Assembly: GCA_010084195.1 (NCBI GenBank)
Contig: RGPS01000003.1
Location: 24,611-88,610 of the forward strand
DNA length: 64,000 nt
Direction: 5' to 3'
DNA from: Terriglobia bacterium
Lineage (GTDB): Bacteria > Acidobacteriota > Terriglobia > Bryobacterales > Bryobacteraceae
A model generated the notes under the pieces. The model did not search any database. It was not told the DNA's origin and saw nothing but the letters and a program-made list of their open reading frames with translations. The position numbers were made by a program, and so were the translations under genes. Of this stretch, positions 1 to 11,046 are shown one piece after another. Within the stretch, counting starts at the first letter, position 1. Every line of letters starts with the position of its first letter.

Positions 1-9
1 CAAGCGTCT

Positions 10-1194
10 TCATTTACTTTCAATCGCCCCCGCTGCCATGGTCAAAAACGCGTTAATCTCGTCGGAGACATCGCCGTTTCCGTTCGTTCGCTGCATCATC
101 AAAACACCAACCAGATCTTTCTGGAAGTCTACAAATTCATAAGTGCGGTAGGCCCCGCCCTTGACCACGCTCCCCACCGAGTTATAACGAACGGTGGCGG
201 CTCCGTTGCGGACCACTTCATACCCGAAACCATGTCCCACACCGGGGGCGAAGCCCGTCTTCATGTCACCCGTCAGGCTGGTCGCCATCAACTCCACGGC
301 AGCTGCGGAAAGAACACGCTTGCCGTTAAGGCTACCCTTATTCAGTACCATCTGGTTGAAGTGGAACATGTCCTCAGCGGTGCTGAACAAGCCCCCCTGC
401 GGCGTTGGGATTTTTGCTTCCAGGGTCGATTTATCAACCGCAGCCGCGCGCTCCAGTGTCGTTCCGCGGTCGGTATAAAGTGCGGCGACACGTGCCTTCT
501 GCGCAGGGTTCGGAAAAAAAGTGGTATCGGGCATGGCCAGGGGCAGGAAGAGTTTCTCAGTCAGAAAAGCGTCATAGGGCATACCCGAGACAACCTCAAT
601 GATCCGCCCCAGCGTAGCATACCCTAGGTTGCTGTAGTTCCAGTTCGTACCGGGTTCAAACAGCAGCGTGACCTTGCCGCCCGGGGCCACCATTCCCGCA
701 AGATTTGTCGGTGCCGGAGCGTCCGGCGCAGGGGGTGCGGCAGCAGGCAGGCCGGAGGTATGGGTCATCAGATCCGCGATAGTGATGGGTCGCTGTGGAG
801 CCACTGGCGAACATTCCAGGCCTGATCCGGTACCGCACCTTGTCACCTTTTGCCCTTTGAACTCCGGCAGGTACTTCTCCACCGGGTCGATCACCGAGAG
901 CTTGCCTTCATCGACAAGCACCATTATGCCGGCGCAGGTGACGGGCTTCGTCAGGCTCGCAATCCGGAAGATACTATCCTTCTTCATCGGGACCTTCGCT
1001 TCCAGATCCTGGAAGCCTACCGCCTCGAACGAGACGATCTGGCCGTGACGAGCCACCAGGGTCACGACGCCGGCCGTTTTTCTGGCCTCCACGAACTCCT
1101 TCATTCGGGCCGGAATTCGGTTCAGTCGCTCCGCATCCATCCCAACGTCTGCAGCCAGAGCCGCCAAACCCAGCAAACCACACACTATACGCAT
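10..1194 (-). CDS. Serine hydrolase, class C beta-lactamase/penicillin-binding-like family
   Basis: A 394-residue secreted protein of the beta-lactamase superfamily (PF00144-type). The family hydrolyses esters or D-amino-acid peptides through an acyl-serine intermediate. The sequence shows a hydrophobic N-terminal leader (about residues 1-15), the nucleophile motif SLTK at residues 80-83, the YSN motif at 187-189 and an HGFG segment near the C terminus in the KTG position. Length is normal for this family. It is divergent from the M48 peptidase, with the two upstream ends nearly touching. A proline/alanine-rich stretch around 150-162 is probably a surface loop. The substrate cannot be read from sequence; such proteins are often esterases rather than true antibiotic-hydrolysing enzymes. 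Confidence 0.88.
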   Translation of the reverse strand: MRIVCGLLGLAALAADVGMDAERLNRIPARMKEFVEARKTAGVVTLVARHGQIVSFEAVGFQDLEAKVPMKKDSIFRIASLTKPVTCAGIMVLVDEGKLSVIDPVEKYLPEFKGQKVTRCGTGSGLECSPVAPQRPITIADLMTHTSGLPAAAPPAPDAPAPTNLAGMVAPGGKVTLLFEPGTNWNYSNLGYATLGRIIEVVSGMPYDAFLTEKLFLPLAMPDTTFFPNPAQKARVAALYTDRGTTLERAAAVDKSTLEAKIPTPQGGLFSTAEDMFHFNQMVLNKGSLNGKRVLSAAAVELMATSLTGDMKTGFAPGVGHGFGYEVVRNGAATVRYNSVGSVVKGGAYRTYEFVDFQKDLVGVLMMQRTNGNGDVSDEINAFLTMAAGAIESK

Positions 1195-1247
1195 GAATGG
1201 GATTCTACAGGAACCTTTTCAAAAAGTGCGACAATACCTCCAGGGAC

Positions 1248-2174
1248 GTGAAAAAAGCCGTCATCATCGTCGCGCTTATGGCCCTGCCCCTCGTGGCTGG
1301 AAAGCCTGATCAGAAGCGCGACCCGAATGCCATTGGAGGCCGCAAGGTTGCCTCTGGCGTGAACTTCTACAGTCTGGAGAAGGAGCTCGCCCTAGGCAAG
1401 CAGTTGGCCGAAGAAATTCGCAAACAGGCCCGCCTCGTGGAAGACCCGATTGTCGCCGAGTATGTGAATCGTCTCGGCCAGAATCTGGCGCGGAACTCGG
1501 ACATCACGTTTCCGGTTACGTTCAACCTGATCGAGTCGGAAGAAATTGGAGCCTTCACACTTCCTGGCGGCTTCATTTACGTCAATACGGCCACGCTGAA
1601 GCTTTCGGATAACGAGTCCGAACTGGCTTCGGTCATCGCACACGAATTGGGCCACGCGGCTGCAAGGCACGCCACCCGGCAGGCCAGTACCCAGAAACTC
1701 CTCGATCTGGCCACTTTGCCCGTTGCCATTTTCGGAGGCATCGGCGGTTATGCACTGCGCCAACTGGGTGCACCCCTCGCCCTCTTTCATTTTTCGCGCG
1801 ACTTCGAAACTGAGGCAGACTTTCTTGGCCTGCAGTACCTGTGGAAAGCCGGTTACGACCCGGAATCCAGCATCAACATGTTTGAGCGGGTCGAGTCTAT
1901 GGAGCGCAGGCAGCCAGGGGCCGTCTCCCAACTGTTCCGCACACACCCAATGACGGCAGATCGGATTGCCAGGACTCAGCGCGATATCGGTCAGATTCTT
2001 CCCAATCGTGCGGAGTACGTCATCAATACCTCTGACTACGAGGACATCCGTACGAGGTTGCTTGACATCCTCGAAGTCCAGAGGGCGAAGGATGCGACAG
2101 CACCCCAGCCTCCCACGCTTCGTCGCCCAAACGAACAGCTTGACCTCGACGAACGTCCCTCATTCCAACTATGA
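1248..2174 (+). CDS. Secreted M48-family zinc metalloprotease
   Basis: Peptidase of the BepA/LoiP type, expected to act on misfolded envelope proteins in the periplasm. The zinc motif HELGH lies at residues 132-136 and the third ligand is the glutamate of an ETEADFLG segment downstream. I chose the GTG at 1248 because it is followed at once by a signal-peptide-like stretch (KK, then AVIIVALMALPLVAG). An ATG at 1197 in the same frame would add 17 polar residues and begins 3 bases from the start codon of the divergent gene. No TPR domain follows, so this is the short form of the family. The C-terminal tail is proline-rich and charged. Family assignment is firm, the start less so. Confidence 0.9.
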   Translation: MKKAVIIVALMALPLVAGKPDQKRDPNAIGGRKVASGVNFYSLEKELALGKQLAEEIRKQARLVEDPIVAEYVNRLGQNLARNSDITFPVTFNLIESEEIGAFTLPGGFIYVNTATLKLSDNESELASVIAHELGHAAARHATRQASTQKLLDLATLPVAIFGGIGGYALRQLGAPLALFHFSRDFETEADFLGLQYLWKAGYDPESSINMFERVESMERRQPGAVSQLFRTHPMTADRIARTQRDIGQILPNRAEYVINTSDYEDIRTRLLDILEVQRAKDATAPQPPTLRRPNEQLDLDERPSFQL

Positions 2175-2193
2175 CAGCGGCCTGGCCGCTGTC
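2173..2193. repeat. Perfect 10-bp inverted repeat at the M48 stop codon
   Basis: Arms GACAGCGGCC and GGCCGCTGTC are separated by a single T and begin on the last two bases of the peptidase stop codon. There is no T-tract after it on the + strand. It may be a transcript-end hairpin or a protein-binding dyad. Confidence 0.45.
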
Positions 2194-2503
2194 GTCCGTT
2201 ATACCCCCCGGGGGTTCCAGCGTATTGTGGGGCCGAACCGAGTACGGTGTGAGCGTCGACGCCACAACTGCCGGCGTCAATTCTTTGGTTCTCATCCACG
2301 ATGGTGACCAGTTGGATGTCGCCTTCGTTCCGCAGGCGTCGTTTTTGCCGGGCAATGGCGCGGGGGACCGGCTCGGAGCCACCCCCTTTCCCGATTCGAC
2401 AGCGGACGCAACAGTACGGGTGTCATGCCCCACGTCAACATAGTCATGGAAAAGGCGACCGGCCAAGGAATCGTGGTCGCCTTGTTTGAAGGACTTGAAT
2501 TTC
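2194..2503. other. Gap of about 310 bp with a doubtful small ORF
   Basis: No recognised gene. An ORF on the + strand (2171-2443, 90 codons) starts with an ATGA overlap on the M48 stop and ends shortly before the hairpin at 2452-2483. That placement would suit a translated gene, but the product matches no family I know and an open frame on the opposite strand covers the same bases. I see no promoter or RNA gene here. Confidence 0.25.
2452..2483 (+). terminator. Possible + strand hairpin terminator
   Basis: A perfect 9-bp stem (AAGGCGACC / GGTCGCCTT) with a 14-nt loop, followed by TTGTTTG-like sequence (the stem ends in CTT and GTTTG follows). The T-tract is short, so termination is only plausible. 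Confidence 0.35.
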
Positions 2504-2534
2504 AGAGGCGCGAGCGCATGGCGCTCGCGCCTCT
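2504..2534 (-). terminator. Strong hairpin downstream of the SDR gene
   Basis: A perfect 14-bp inverted repeat (AGAGGCGCGAGCGC / its complement) with a 3-nt loop, 13 bases past the stop of the minus-strand SDR gene. There is no strong U-tract, but position and stem strength suit a transcript end. Confidence 0.6.
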
Positions 2535-2547
2535 TAGCCGAAGTCAC

Positions 2548-3321
2548 TCAACCGTGGGCAATGTAGTCCATGCGACCGCCATCTACGGTGAGGACCTGCG
2601 CGGTAATGAAGCTGGAAGCAGGGCTGGCAAGGAAGGCGACTGCATGGGCAATATCGGCCGGCTCGCCTGTGCGGCCAGTCATGGCGTTCTTCCGCATTCG
2701 TTCCAGAGTGGCCTCGTACTCCTCCGGGGTGCGACCGTCCTTCACCATGTCAGTGAGGATAAAGCCCGGAGCCACAGCGTTCACGGTGATTCCATGCCCC
2801 CCCAACTCCATAGCAAAGCGCTTCGTCAGAACGGTAACCGCAGCCTTGGTGGCTGCATAAAACGCATTGCCGGGCAGGGCAGTGCCGAAGCCGGCAATTG
2901 ACGTCAGATTCACAATCCGCCCATAGTTCTTCTCGCGCATTTTCGGGGCCGCGAAACGAGTCACGTGAATCAGACCGTCCACGTTGGTACGCCGCATTCT
3001 TTCCATGCCTCGAACGTCGAACGTGTCGAGCGTGGCACGGTAGGCGAGGCCCGCGTTATTCACCAGGATGGAAAGGTGACCGAACTCACTGCAGGCCCTT
3101 TCCACCAGAGCCTCCGCCTGTCCGGGGTCACCGATATCTGCCTGCATTGCAAACGCCTGGCCCCCGGCGGCGCGAATCTCGTCCACCACAACTTCGGCCT
3201 GGGCGAAATTGGTGGAGTAGTTCACGCAGACAGCAGCACCTTCCCGCGCCAGCCGAATGGCAATAGCGCGCCCGAGGCCGCGCGAAGCGCCGGTAACAAT
3301 CGCAGTTTGATCTTTAAGCAT
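2548..3321 (-). CDS. SDR-family NAD(P)-dependent oxidoreductase (FabG-like)
   Basis: Classical short-chain dehydrogenase of 257 residues. It has the nucleotide-binding TGASRGLG motif at 10-17, NNAG at 88-91, and a catalytic triad of S141, Y155 and K159 (YAATK). The C-terminal segment contains VNAVAPGFI and ends in a VDGG element typical of 3-oxoacyl-ACP reductase-like members. The family interconverts alcohols and ketones with NAD(P)H in the cytoplasm. It stands alone, not beside acyl carrier protein or fatty acid genes, so a housekeeping FabG role is not supported by context and the substrate is unknown. It is divergent from the YkgJ-type gene and followed by a strong hairpin. Confidence 0.9.
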   Translation of the reverse strand: MLKDQTAIVTGASRGLGRAIAIRLAREGAAVCVNYSTNFAQAEVVVDEIRAAGGQAFAMQADIGDPGQAEALVERACSEFGHLSILVNNAGLAYRATLDTFDVRGMERMRRTNVDGLIHVTRFAAPKMREKNYGRIVNLTSIAGFGTALPGNAFYAATKAAVTVLTKRFAMELGGHGITVNAVAPGFILTDMVKDGRTPEEYEATLERMRKNAMTGRTGEPADIAHAVAFLASPASSFITAQVLTVDGGRMDYIAHG

Positions 3322-3783
3322 GATGGCTCAAATTATACTGGCAATATCCCCACCCACTCACCACGACCTCAGCAACGCTTCGAGTGCCAGCGCGGCTGCG
3401 TCAATTGTTGTGACCAGCGGGGCTTCGTCTACCTGACCGAAGCGGACCATCTCCGCATAGCCGCCCATCTGGGCCTGACACCCGACGCCTTCGAGAAAAA
3501 GTACCTGTACCGCACGAAAAAACTGCGGCGTCTGCGTATTCCCCGCGACGTGCAATGCACTTTCCTGAGTGGCAGCGGCTGTGGAATTCACGCTGTCAAA
3601 CCCCTGCAATGCCAAACCTTTCCCTACTGGCCCAACTTGCTCGATAACCCTATGGAATGGGAAAAGACCAAAGAATGGTGCCCGGGAATGAGTCACGGGC
3701 CGCTGGTGAATATCAAGCTGGCGAAGAGGCACGTGAAAGAGATGCTGGCCGCGCACCCGCACCTCTACGTGCCGGACGTCTAA
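3307..3783 (+). CDS. YkgJ-family cysteine cluster protein
   Basis: Small cytoplasmic protein of the UPF0153/YkgJ type, thought to bind zinc or iron through conserved cysteines. Visible are CQRGCVNCC near the N terminus, a second pair in the segment CTFLSGSGCGIH, then KPLQCQTFPYWP, a pattern characteristic of the family. No ATG precedes the domain in the intergenic region. The TTG at 3307 is the best upstream start, overlapping the divergent SDR start by 15 bases; the frame stays open much further upstream, antisense to the SDR gene, but that part is surely not coding. The start is therefore uncertain while the family call is good. Confidence 0.75.
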   Translation: MIFKHDGSNYTGNIPTHSPRPQQRFECQRGCVNCCDQRGFVYLTEADHLRIAAHLGLTPDAFEKKYLYRTKKLRRLRIPRDVQCTFLSGSGCGIHAVKPLQCQTFPYWPNLLDNPMEWEKTKEWCPGMSHGPLVNIKLAKRHVKEMLAAHPHLYVPDV

Positions 3784-3789
3784 AGACGC

Positions 3790-5334
3790 TTAACGCAGAT
3801 CGGCCCACGTGTCGCCGGGTATTCTGACCTCCGGGCGTGCGGGCCGAAAGGCACTCATATTTGCTTGTGTCACCCGGGTCTGATCCACATCCAGGTACCG
3901 CAGGGCAGGGAAGGCCGCAGCGATGCTGTCGAGGCCCGAGTCAGTAATTGACGTCTCCCACAGCACCACTTCCTTCAAAACGGGCAGCTCGCCCAGGGTC
4001 TGGAGGATCCGATCTGTGACCCTGGTGCCGCCCAGATTGATGGTTTCCAGATCTCGAAGTCGTGACAGCCAGGTCGCGCAGGCATCGGAGACCTGCGTCA
4101 GGCCAAGGTTCAGATTCCGCAGCCCCGTATTCTGTTGCACCGCCTCCAGGTCGGCATCCGTTGTCTTCGTTTCATAGAGACTCAGGTCTCTCAGCGATGT
4201 CATGTGGCGCAACCCGCGCAGGCCATGGCCGACAACCCCTGATGAATCGAGGTTTAGCTTCCGGAGCCAGATGCACTCTTCAAGGCGCAGTAGACCCTCA
4301 TCGTCAAAACTGGTCTCTGCCAGGTCAAGAAGCCTCAGTTCGTGCAGTTGCGGAAAATGGTCAAACACCCTGCCTGTGATTTCAGTACCGCTGAGGCAAA
4401 TCACCTCCAGGCCAGGAAACCGTGCCAGCGGTTGTACCTCCGCATCATTCAGGCTGATGAAGTTTGGTGCGTGCATCAGAATGCCCTGCAAGTCGCCGGG
4501 TTCGAGCGCGAGTAGTGGAGCAAGATCTCGCGAGTTCCCCGCAAGTTGCAGGAGGATTGCCTGATCAAAGGGGGCTGAAACGATGCCGCGGGCTGAACCA
4601 AGCGCCGCAGTGGGGGCGTCAATATTCCGAAGGTCTCGATGGAACAGTTCCCCCAGGCTGCGGTTTCCCCGGAACCTGATCTCTCGTATCATCCCAAGAG
4701 CTGAGAGGTCGTTTGCCGCGCGTGCCAACAGGTTCGGGAATCCGGAACCCTGGCAGGCCTGATTGGTGCCCGCCAGCAGAGTCTGCTCCAGCAGCGAAAT
4801 TACGTAACCCGCAAGCTGCCGCAACAGATCGGTATTGCGATGTCTGGCGTACTCGCAACGCTCCCGGAGCCGACAGGAAGCCGACCGGGAAATCGCCGCC
4901 AACTCGCGCGAAACATCGCCGCAGTCACGTATCCTGGACAGCACTTCCAGACGTGCCAGATCCTGTTGCTGCCACGCAAGGGTGACTTCCATCATCAACT
5001 GCTGGCGAACCAGGCGGCGGGGCTCGTCGGAGGCCAGATCCGGGTGAAAATAGCGGGCCAGTTCCCGATAGAGACCCTTCATCTCCGCCGGATCAGTCCC
5101 GCCCCTGGATAGTGCCTGAGCACACTCATCGGCGGCTTGCCGGGCCGCCGCAGCAGCGGCGACGGCCTCCCTGTTGGTGCCCGGGTTGAGCCGCGCCCGT
5201 GCTGTCGCGACCCTGGCTCTGGCTTCATCCAACCGCACGTAGAGATGCCCTGCAACGTCGTAAAACTCGCGCTCGAATGTGTGCAGCTGCGCGTACATCA
5301 GCGCCAGTTCCAGGTGTCCGGCGGAGGCTTCCAT
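3790..5334 (-). CDS. J-domain protein with C-terminal leucine-rich repeats
   Basis: A 514-residue protein with an unusual build. Residues about 30-78 are charged and alanine-rich and look coiled-coil. Then comes a J-domain core, LYRELARYFHPDL, with HPD near 97-99; in J-proteins this tripeptide stimulates Hsp70 ATPase. From about 270 to 495 there are 23-26-residue leucine-rich repeats of the LxxLxLxxTxVTD type. No signal peptide is seen, so it is probably cytoplasmic: an Hsp70 co-chaperone arm joined to a protein-binding arm. ATG 5334 was chosen over an in-frame TTG at 5340 that abuts the upstream stop codon. It follows the AsmA gene with no gap, suggesting one transcript. The binding partner is unknown. 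Confidence 0.72.
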   Translation of the reverse strand: MEASAGHLELALMYAQLHTFEREFYDVAGHLYVRLDEARARVATARARLNPGTNREAVAAAAAARQAADECAQALSRGGTDPAEMKGLYRELARYFHPDLASDEPRRLVRQQLMMEVTLAWQQQDLARLEVLSRIRDCGDVSRELAAISRSASCRLRERCEYARHRNTDLLRQLAGYVISLLEQTLLAGTNQACQGSGFPNLLARAANDLSALGMIREIRFRGNRSLGELFHRDLRNIDAPTAALGSARGIVSAPFDQAILLQLAGNSRDLAPLLALEPGDLQGILMHAPNFISLNDAEVQPLARFPGLEVICLSGTEITGRVFDHFPQLHELRLLDLAETSFDDEGLLRLEECIWLRKLNLDSSGVVGHGLRGLRHMTSLRDLSLYETKTTDADLEAVQQNTGLRNLNLGLTQVSDACATWLSRLRDLETINLGGTRVTDRILQTLGELPVLKEVVLWETSITDSGLDSIAAAFPALRYLDVDQTRVTQANMSAFRPARPEVRIPGDTWADLR

Positions 5335-5340
5335 GCGCAA

Positions 5341-7629
5341 CTATTTCTTCTTCTTGAACAAGTCGATAATGGACTGGGTCGGGTTCGCCTGCCGGGGCTG
5401 CTCGGCTGCCGGTTGGCCCTCGCCTGTGGGGGCAGCGGGCCTGCCCTTGCCAAAGATGCCCATGATCCCCTGTGGCGTGATGCCGCCCGGCATGAGGTTT
5501 TTCAGTTTCATTTCGGCAAAACGCGCGGCGTCGGGAGCAAAACGCGGCTTATCAAAAGTCCCCGTAATGAGGACCGGCAGGACGAGTTCGCCTTTGTTGT
5601 TTGAGAGCGCGGTCGAAAGGTAACCTCCAATACCGGTGCCTCCAACCTTCTGGCTGAATACCTTGTCAAGAATCGCTATGGCTTTCAGATTAATCGTCTG
5701 ATCGACCAGATTTACGGTGCCGGTGGCCCCCAGCGAACCGCCCTCCATTGCCATTTGCAGGTTACTGGTCGTAGCCAGACCATCTTGGAAATCGACATCG
5801 CCACCCAGTTGCATGATATTTGTTATGGCCTGCGGGTTGCCCTGGTAACCGAGGAACTTGCCCACTCCGGCGAGTTCCTTCAGGATGTTCGTCCCGGTCA
5901 AACGGCCATTCGCGAGGTTGGCGCTGAGGCGACCGTTGAGGGACTTTGGCATGTCTCCGGAACCGAGGCGCATGGTTAGACCACCATTGGCCGCGAGGGC
6001 ACCGTAAAGCCGATTCCGGATAGAACTGGTGGCGGAAAGCAACTGGTTCGCCTCCACGCCGACCATCTTGATATCGAGCGAAACCGACGGAACGTCGGAA
6101 CGGAGATCCGCTATCAAACGTCCGGTTTGGGTACCCCCGAAGAGAGTTGCGGTCAGAGGCGAAAGGGTGAGTTGCTTGTTCAGATAGAGAGCCTGTGCCT
6201 GGACCTCAGTTAACTGCAACCCCTGACTAATCAGGGTGCCGATGTGCAGGCTCCCCTGCGCGAATATGGCGGATGGGGGGGCGGACGGAGGCGGGCTGGA
6301 AGACCGGCTGGAGGACGAGGCGCTGGGGGCCGACAACTGCTGCCATTCGGCTACATCCAGCTTGTCCGCGCTGAGATCAAATTTAAACGAGGGTGACGCA
6401 AAATTCGTTACGGAGGCGGTGCCCCTGACATTGGTTCCGGCTAAGGACGCATCCAGATTGGAAATCGCGGCGGAACGCCCATCCAGCCTGATGGCAGCCG
6501 TCTTGATGCTCACTGGCTTAGTCAACGAAGCCAGGTTGAGGGTGACATCGCGCAGAGCAGCGGTTCCCGAGTATACCGGCGTTGCGGCCGGGCCCTGTAG
6601 TTTCAGGTCGAGGGAGACAGTCCCGGTGCCTGTGGCATCGGGGCCCCCAAAAACTTGCGACAAAGCGAGAAGCTCGGCCATGTCCGCACCCGGAAGACTC
6701 AGTTTTCCGCTGACGGTGGAGGCTCTTGTGTCATACTCACCGGAACCTTTTGCCGAGAGTTTCCCGGCGGAAACATCCAGCCGCGAGGCCTGAATTTTCC
6801 CGGTAGCGGAGTCATCAACGACACTGAAATCCAGCGCCATCGGAATATTGAGGGCCTTGCCGTTGCGCGTTGCGTTGGCAAGATCGAAGTGACCGGCCAG
6901 GCTGCTGTGAGCCTGATCCGACTTCAGGGTGACGTCCCCCGACAGCGCTCCATCCAGCACAGATCTGGTTCCGGCGAAAGCAGTCAGGCCGGAGAGTGAG
7001 GCACCTTTCGCATTCAGTTTTCCTTCGAACGGAGACGGGCCTGTCCCTTCGAAATCCAGAGTTCCACCCTTGCCAACAGGCAGATGAATGGAGGCACGGA
7101 TGTCCATCCTGCGGTTGGGGCCGATGCCGGTGATCTCCACATCCAGGTGCTGGTAAACAGCCCTGGTGTCGAAGAGGGAGATGGAGCCGTCCTCAATCTT
7201 CAGCAGGTCGAGCGTGACGGGCTTGTTGCCGGAACCGTCACTCGTGGTCAGGTCGGCAAAATTCCACTTGCCGTCTTTGCCCCTGGCGAGCGAGATGACG
7301 GGCGAATTCAGAACGAGCGAATCCACTGAGATTTGCCCTTTGAGCAGCGTAAACAAATCCGCCTTCACCCGAACGCTTTTTGCTGTGGCAAACGGCTGGC
7401 CTGTCGGTATTTCGGACTTCTCCCCAATGGCAAGATCTTCAATGCCGACGCCCAGCGGGTAAAGACTCAGGCTCATCTTGCCCAGGCTGACCGGGCGATG
7501 CAGTTGTTTCTGCAACTCACCAGCGATCTGCCCCCGAAAGCTGTTCGGGTCCACCAGCAGAAAAAGAGCCGCCAAACCAAGAAGCAGGGCTCCGAGTGCA
7601 ACACCGAATACCAGCAGAACCTTACGCAT
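5341..7629 (-). CDS. AsmA-family protein
   Basis: A 762-residue envelope protein. The N terminus has one membrane anchor (about residues 4-26), directly followed by an AsmA N-terminal signature (DPNSFRGQIAGELQKQLHR). The middle is long, beta-rich and low-complexity, with a Ser/Pro-rich linker (SSSSRSSSPPPS, about 440-452). The C terminus carries the AsmA_2 part (GxLxANLANGRLTGTNIL..., then a DKVFSQKVGG segment) and a lysine tail. The family comprises bridge-like proteins linked to phospholipid transport or outer membrane assembly. The stop is adjacent to the start of the J-domain/LRR gene, and the start is 4 bases from the glucosidase stop, so the three genes probably form one operon. Confidence 0.85.
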   Translation of the reverse strand: MRKVLLVFGVALGALLLGLAALFLLVDPNSFRGQIAGELQKQLHRPVSLGKMSLSLYPLGVGIEDLAIGEKSEIPTGQPFATAKSVRVKADLFTLLKGQISVDSLVLNSPVISLARGKDGKWNFADLTTSDGSGNKPVTLDLLKIEDGSISLFDTRAVYQHLDVEITGIGPNRRMDIRASIHLPVGKGGTLDFEGTGPSPFEGKLNAKGASLSGLTAFAGTRSVLDGALSGDVTLKSDQAHSSLAGHFDLANATRNGKALNIPMALDFSVVDDSATGKIQASRLDVSAGKLSAKGSGEYDTRASTVSGKLSLPGADMAELLALSQVFGGPDATGTGTVSLDLKLQGPAATPVYSGTAALRDVTLNLASLTKPVSIKTAAIRLDGRSAAISNLDASLAGTNVRGTASVTNFASPSFKFDLSADKLDVAEWQQLSAPSASSSSRSSSPPPSAPPSAIFAQGSLHIGTLISQGLQLTEVQAQALYLNKQLTLSPLTATLFGGTQTGRLIADLRSDVPSVSLDIKMVGVEANQLLSATSSIRNRLYGALAANGGLTMRLGSGDMPKSLNGRLSANLANGRLTGTNILKELAGVGKFLGYQGNPQAITNIMQLGGDVDFQDGLATTSNLQMAMEGGSLGATGTVNLVDQTINLKAIAILDKVFSQKVGGTGIGGYLSTALSNNKGELVLPVLITGTFDKPRFAPDAARFAEMKLKNLMPGGITPQGIMGIFGKGRPAAPTGEGQPAAEQPRQANPTQSIIDLFKKKK

Positions 7630-7633
7630 ACCT

Positions 7634-10339
<2,706 letters not shown>

Positions 10340-10373
10340 GTACTTTCTATGATGATGCGCATGGTTGTTTTAT

Positions 10374-10536
10374 CCTAAAAACGGCAATTGACCTCGGCGG
10401 TCACCCGCAAGCACTGGAATCCATTGAGGTTGCACCTGCTTCGCACTTCCCCAATTTGGTGACAACTGCTCTCACTGTAACAGCTTGCAGACACAAGACT
10501 TGGGCGAAAACCGAGTCCTCAACTGCCGTTTTTAGG
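10374..10536. mobile_element. MITE-like element with 18-bp terminal inverted repeats
   Basis: The left end (10374-10391), CCTAAAAACGGCAATTGA, and the right end (10519-10536), TCAACTGCCGTTTTTAGG, are reverse complements at 17 of 18 positions. They enclose 127 bp with no coding capacity, 163 bp in total. Just inside both ends a CTCGG block is also shared. No target duplication is obvious in the flanks. Size and structure suit a miniature inverted-repeat element mobilised in trans by a full-length IS; a folded regulatory RNA is the alternative. Confidence 0.55.
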
Positions 10537-10803
10537 CTGATGGACAGGAATGGTGGCGGCGGCCTCGGGCATGGACCCGAAACCATCCGTACCAGTCCTT
10601 TTAGAACTATTTACGCCGGAGGGATGTTCGAGTTGCCCCGCCGCCGATAAATTGCTTGCCAGGCTACAACGGTGACCAGTTCCAGTAGTTTCCGGTTTAC
10701 GAATGGGTTTGTGGATTTCATAGCCCCCGTCGTTATGCGATTTGCAGCGCAGAAAATGATGGCCGATCTGCAACATTTCAAACAGAACGTGGAGAAGGAA
10801 TAG
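10537..10803. other. Intergenic stretch, no firm gene
   Basis: There is one tiny minus-strand ORF (10611-10721, 36 codons, beginning MKSTNPFVNRK and holding the hydrophobic run [10 protein letters not shown]) preceded by a GGGGG run 2 bases from the ATG. It matches nothing I recognise and may be chance. The stretch directly adjoins the headless VOC gene and is probably decayed sequence. Confidence 0.2.
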
Positions 10804-11046
10804 ACTGATGGCTCACCCGGCGAAGCTGGCTACGGTATTCCCGGATACCTCACCTCGCTGGGCCACGAGCCGCACCAACAGGTGAACGTCTACATCGAGG
10901 TGGACGACGTGTCGGCGTACCTGGCGAAGGTAGTCGCGGCCGGGGGCAAGAAACTCGTTGGGCCTGTGGATATTCCGACGGGCACGTTTGCGTGGTTTCA
11001 GGACCCGGGCGGGAACATGCTGGGGCTTTGGGAAAACAAACGTTAG
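10804..11046 (+). pseudogene. C-terminal remnant of a VOC (glyoxalase-like) protein
   Basis: The frame gives about 80 residues that match the second half of a VOC/glyoxalase-fold protein: HQQVNVYIEVDDVSAYL, then AGGKKLVGPVDIP, then WFQDPGGNMLGLW to a TAG. A TAG stop at 10801-10803 closes the frame upstream, no ATG precedes the domain, and the usual N-terminal beta-alpha-beta module is absent. Its stop overlaps the stop of the Gfo/Idh/MocA gene. I read it as a 5'-deleted remnant. Confidence 0.7.
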
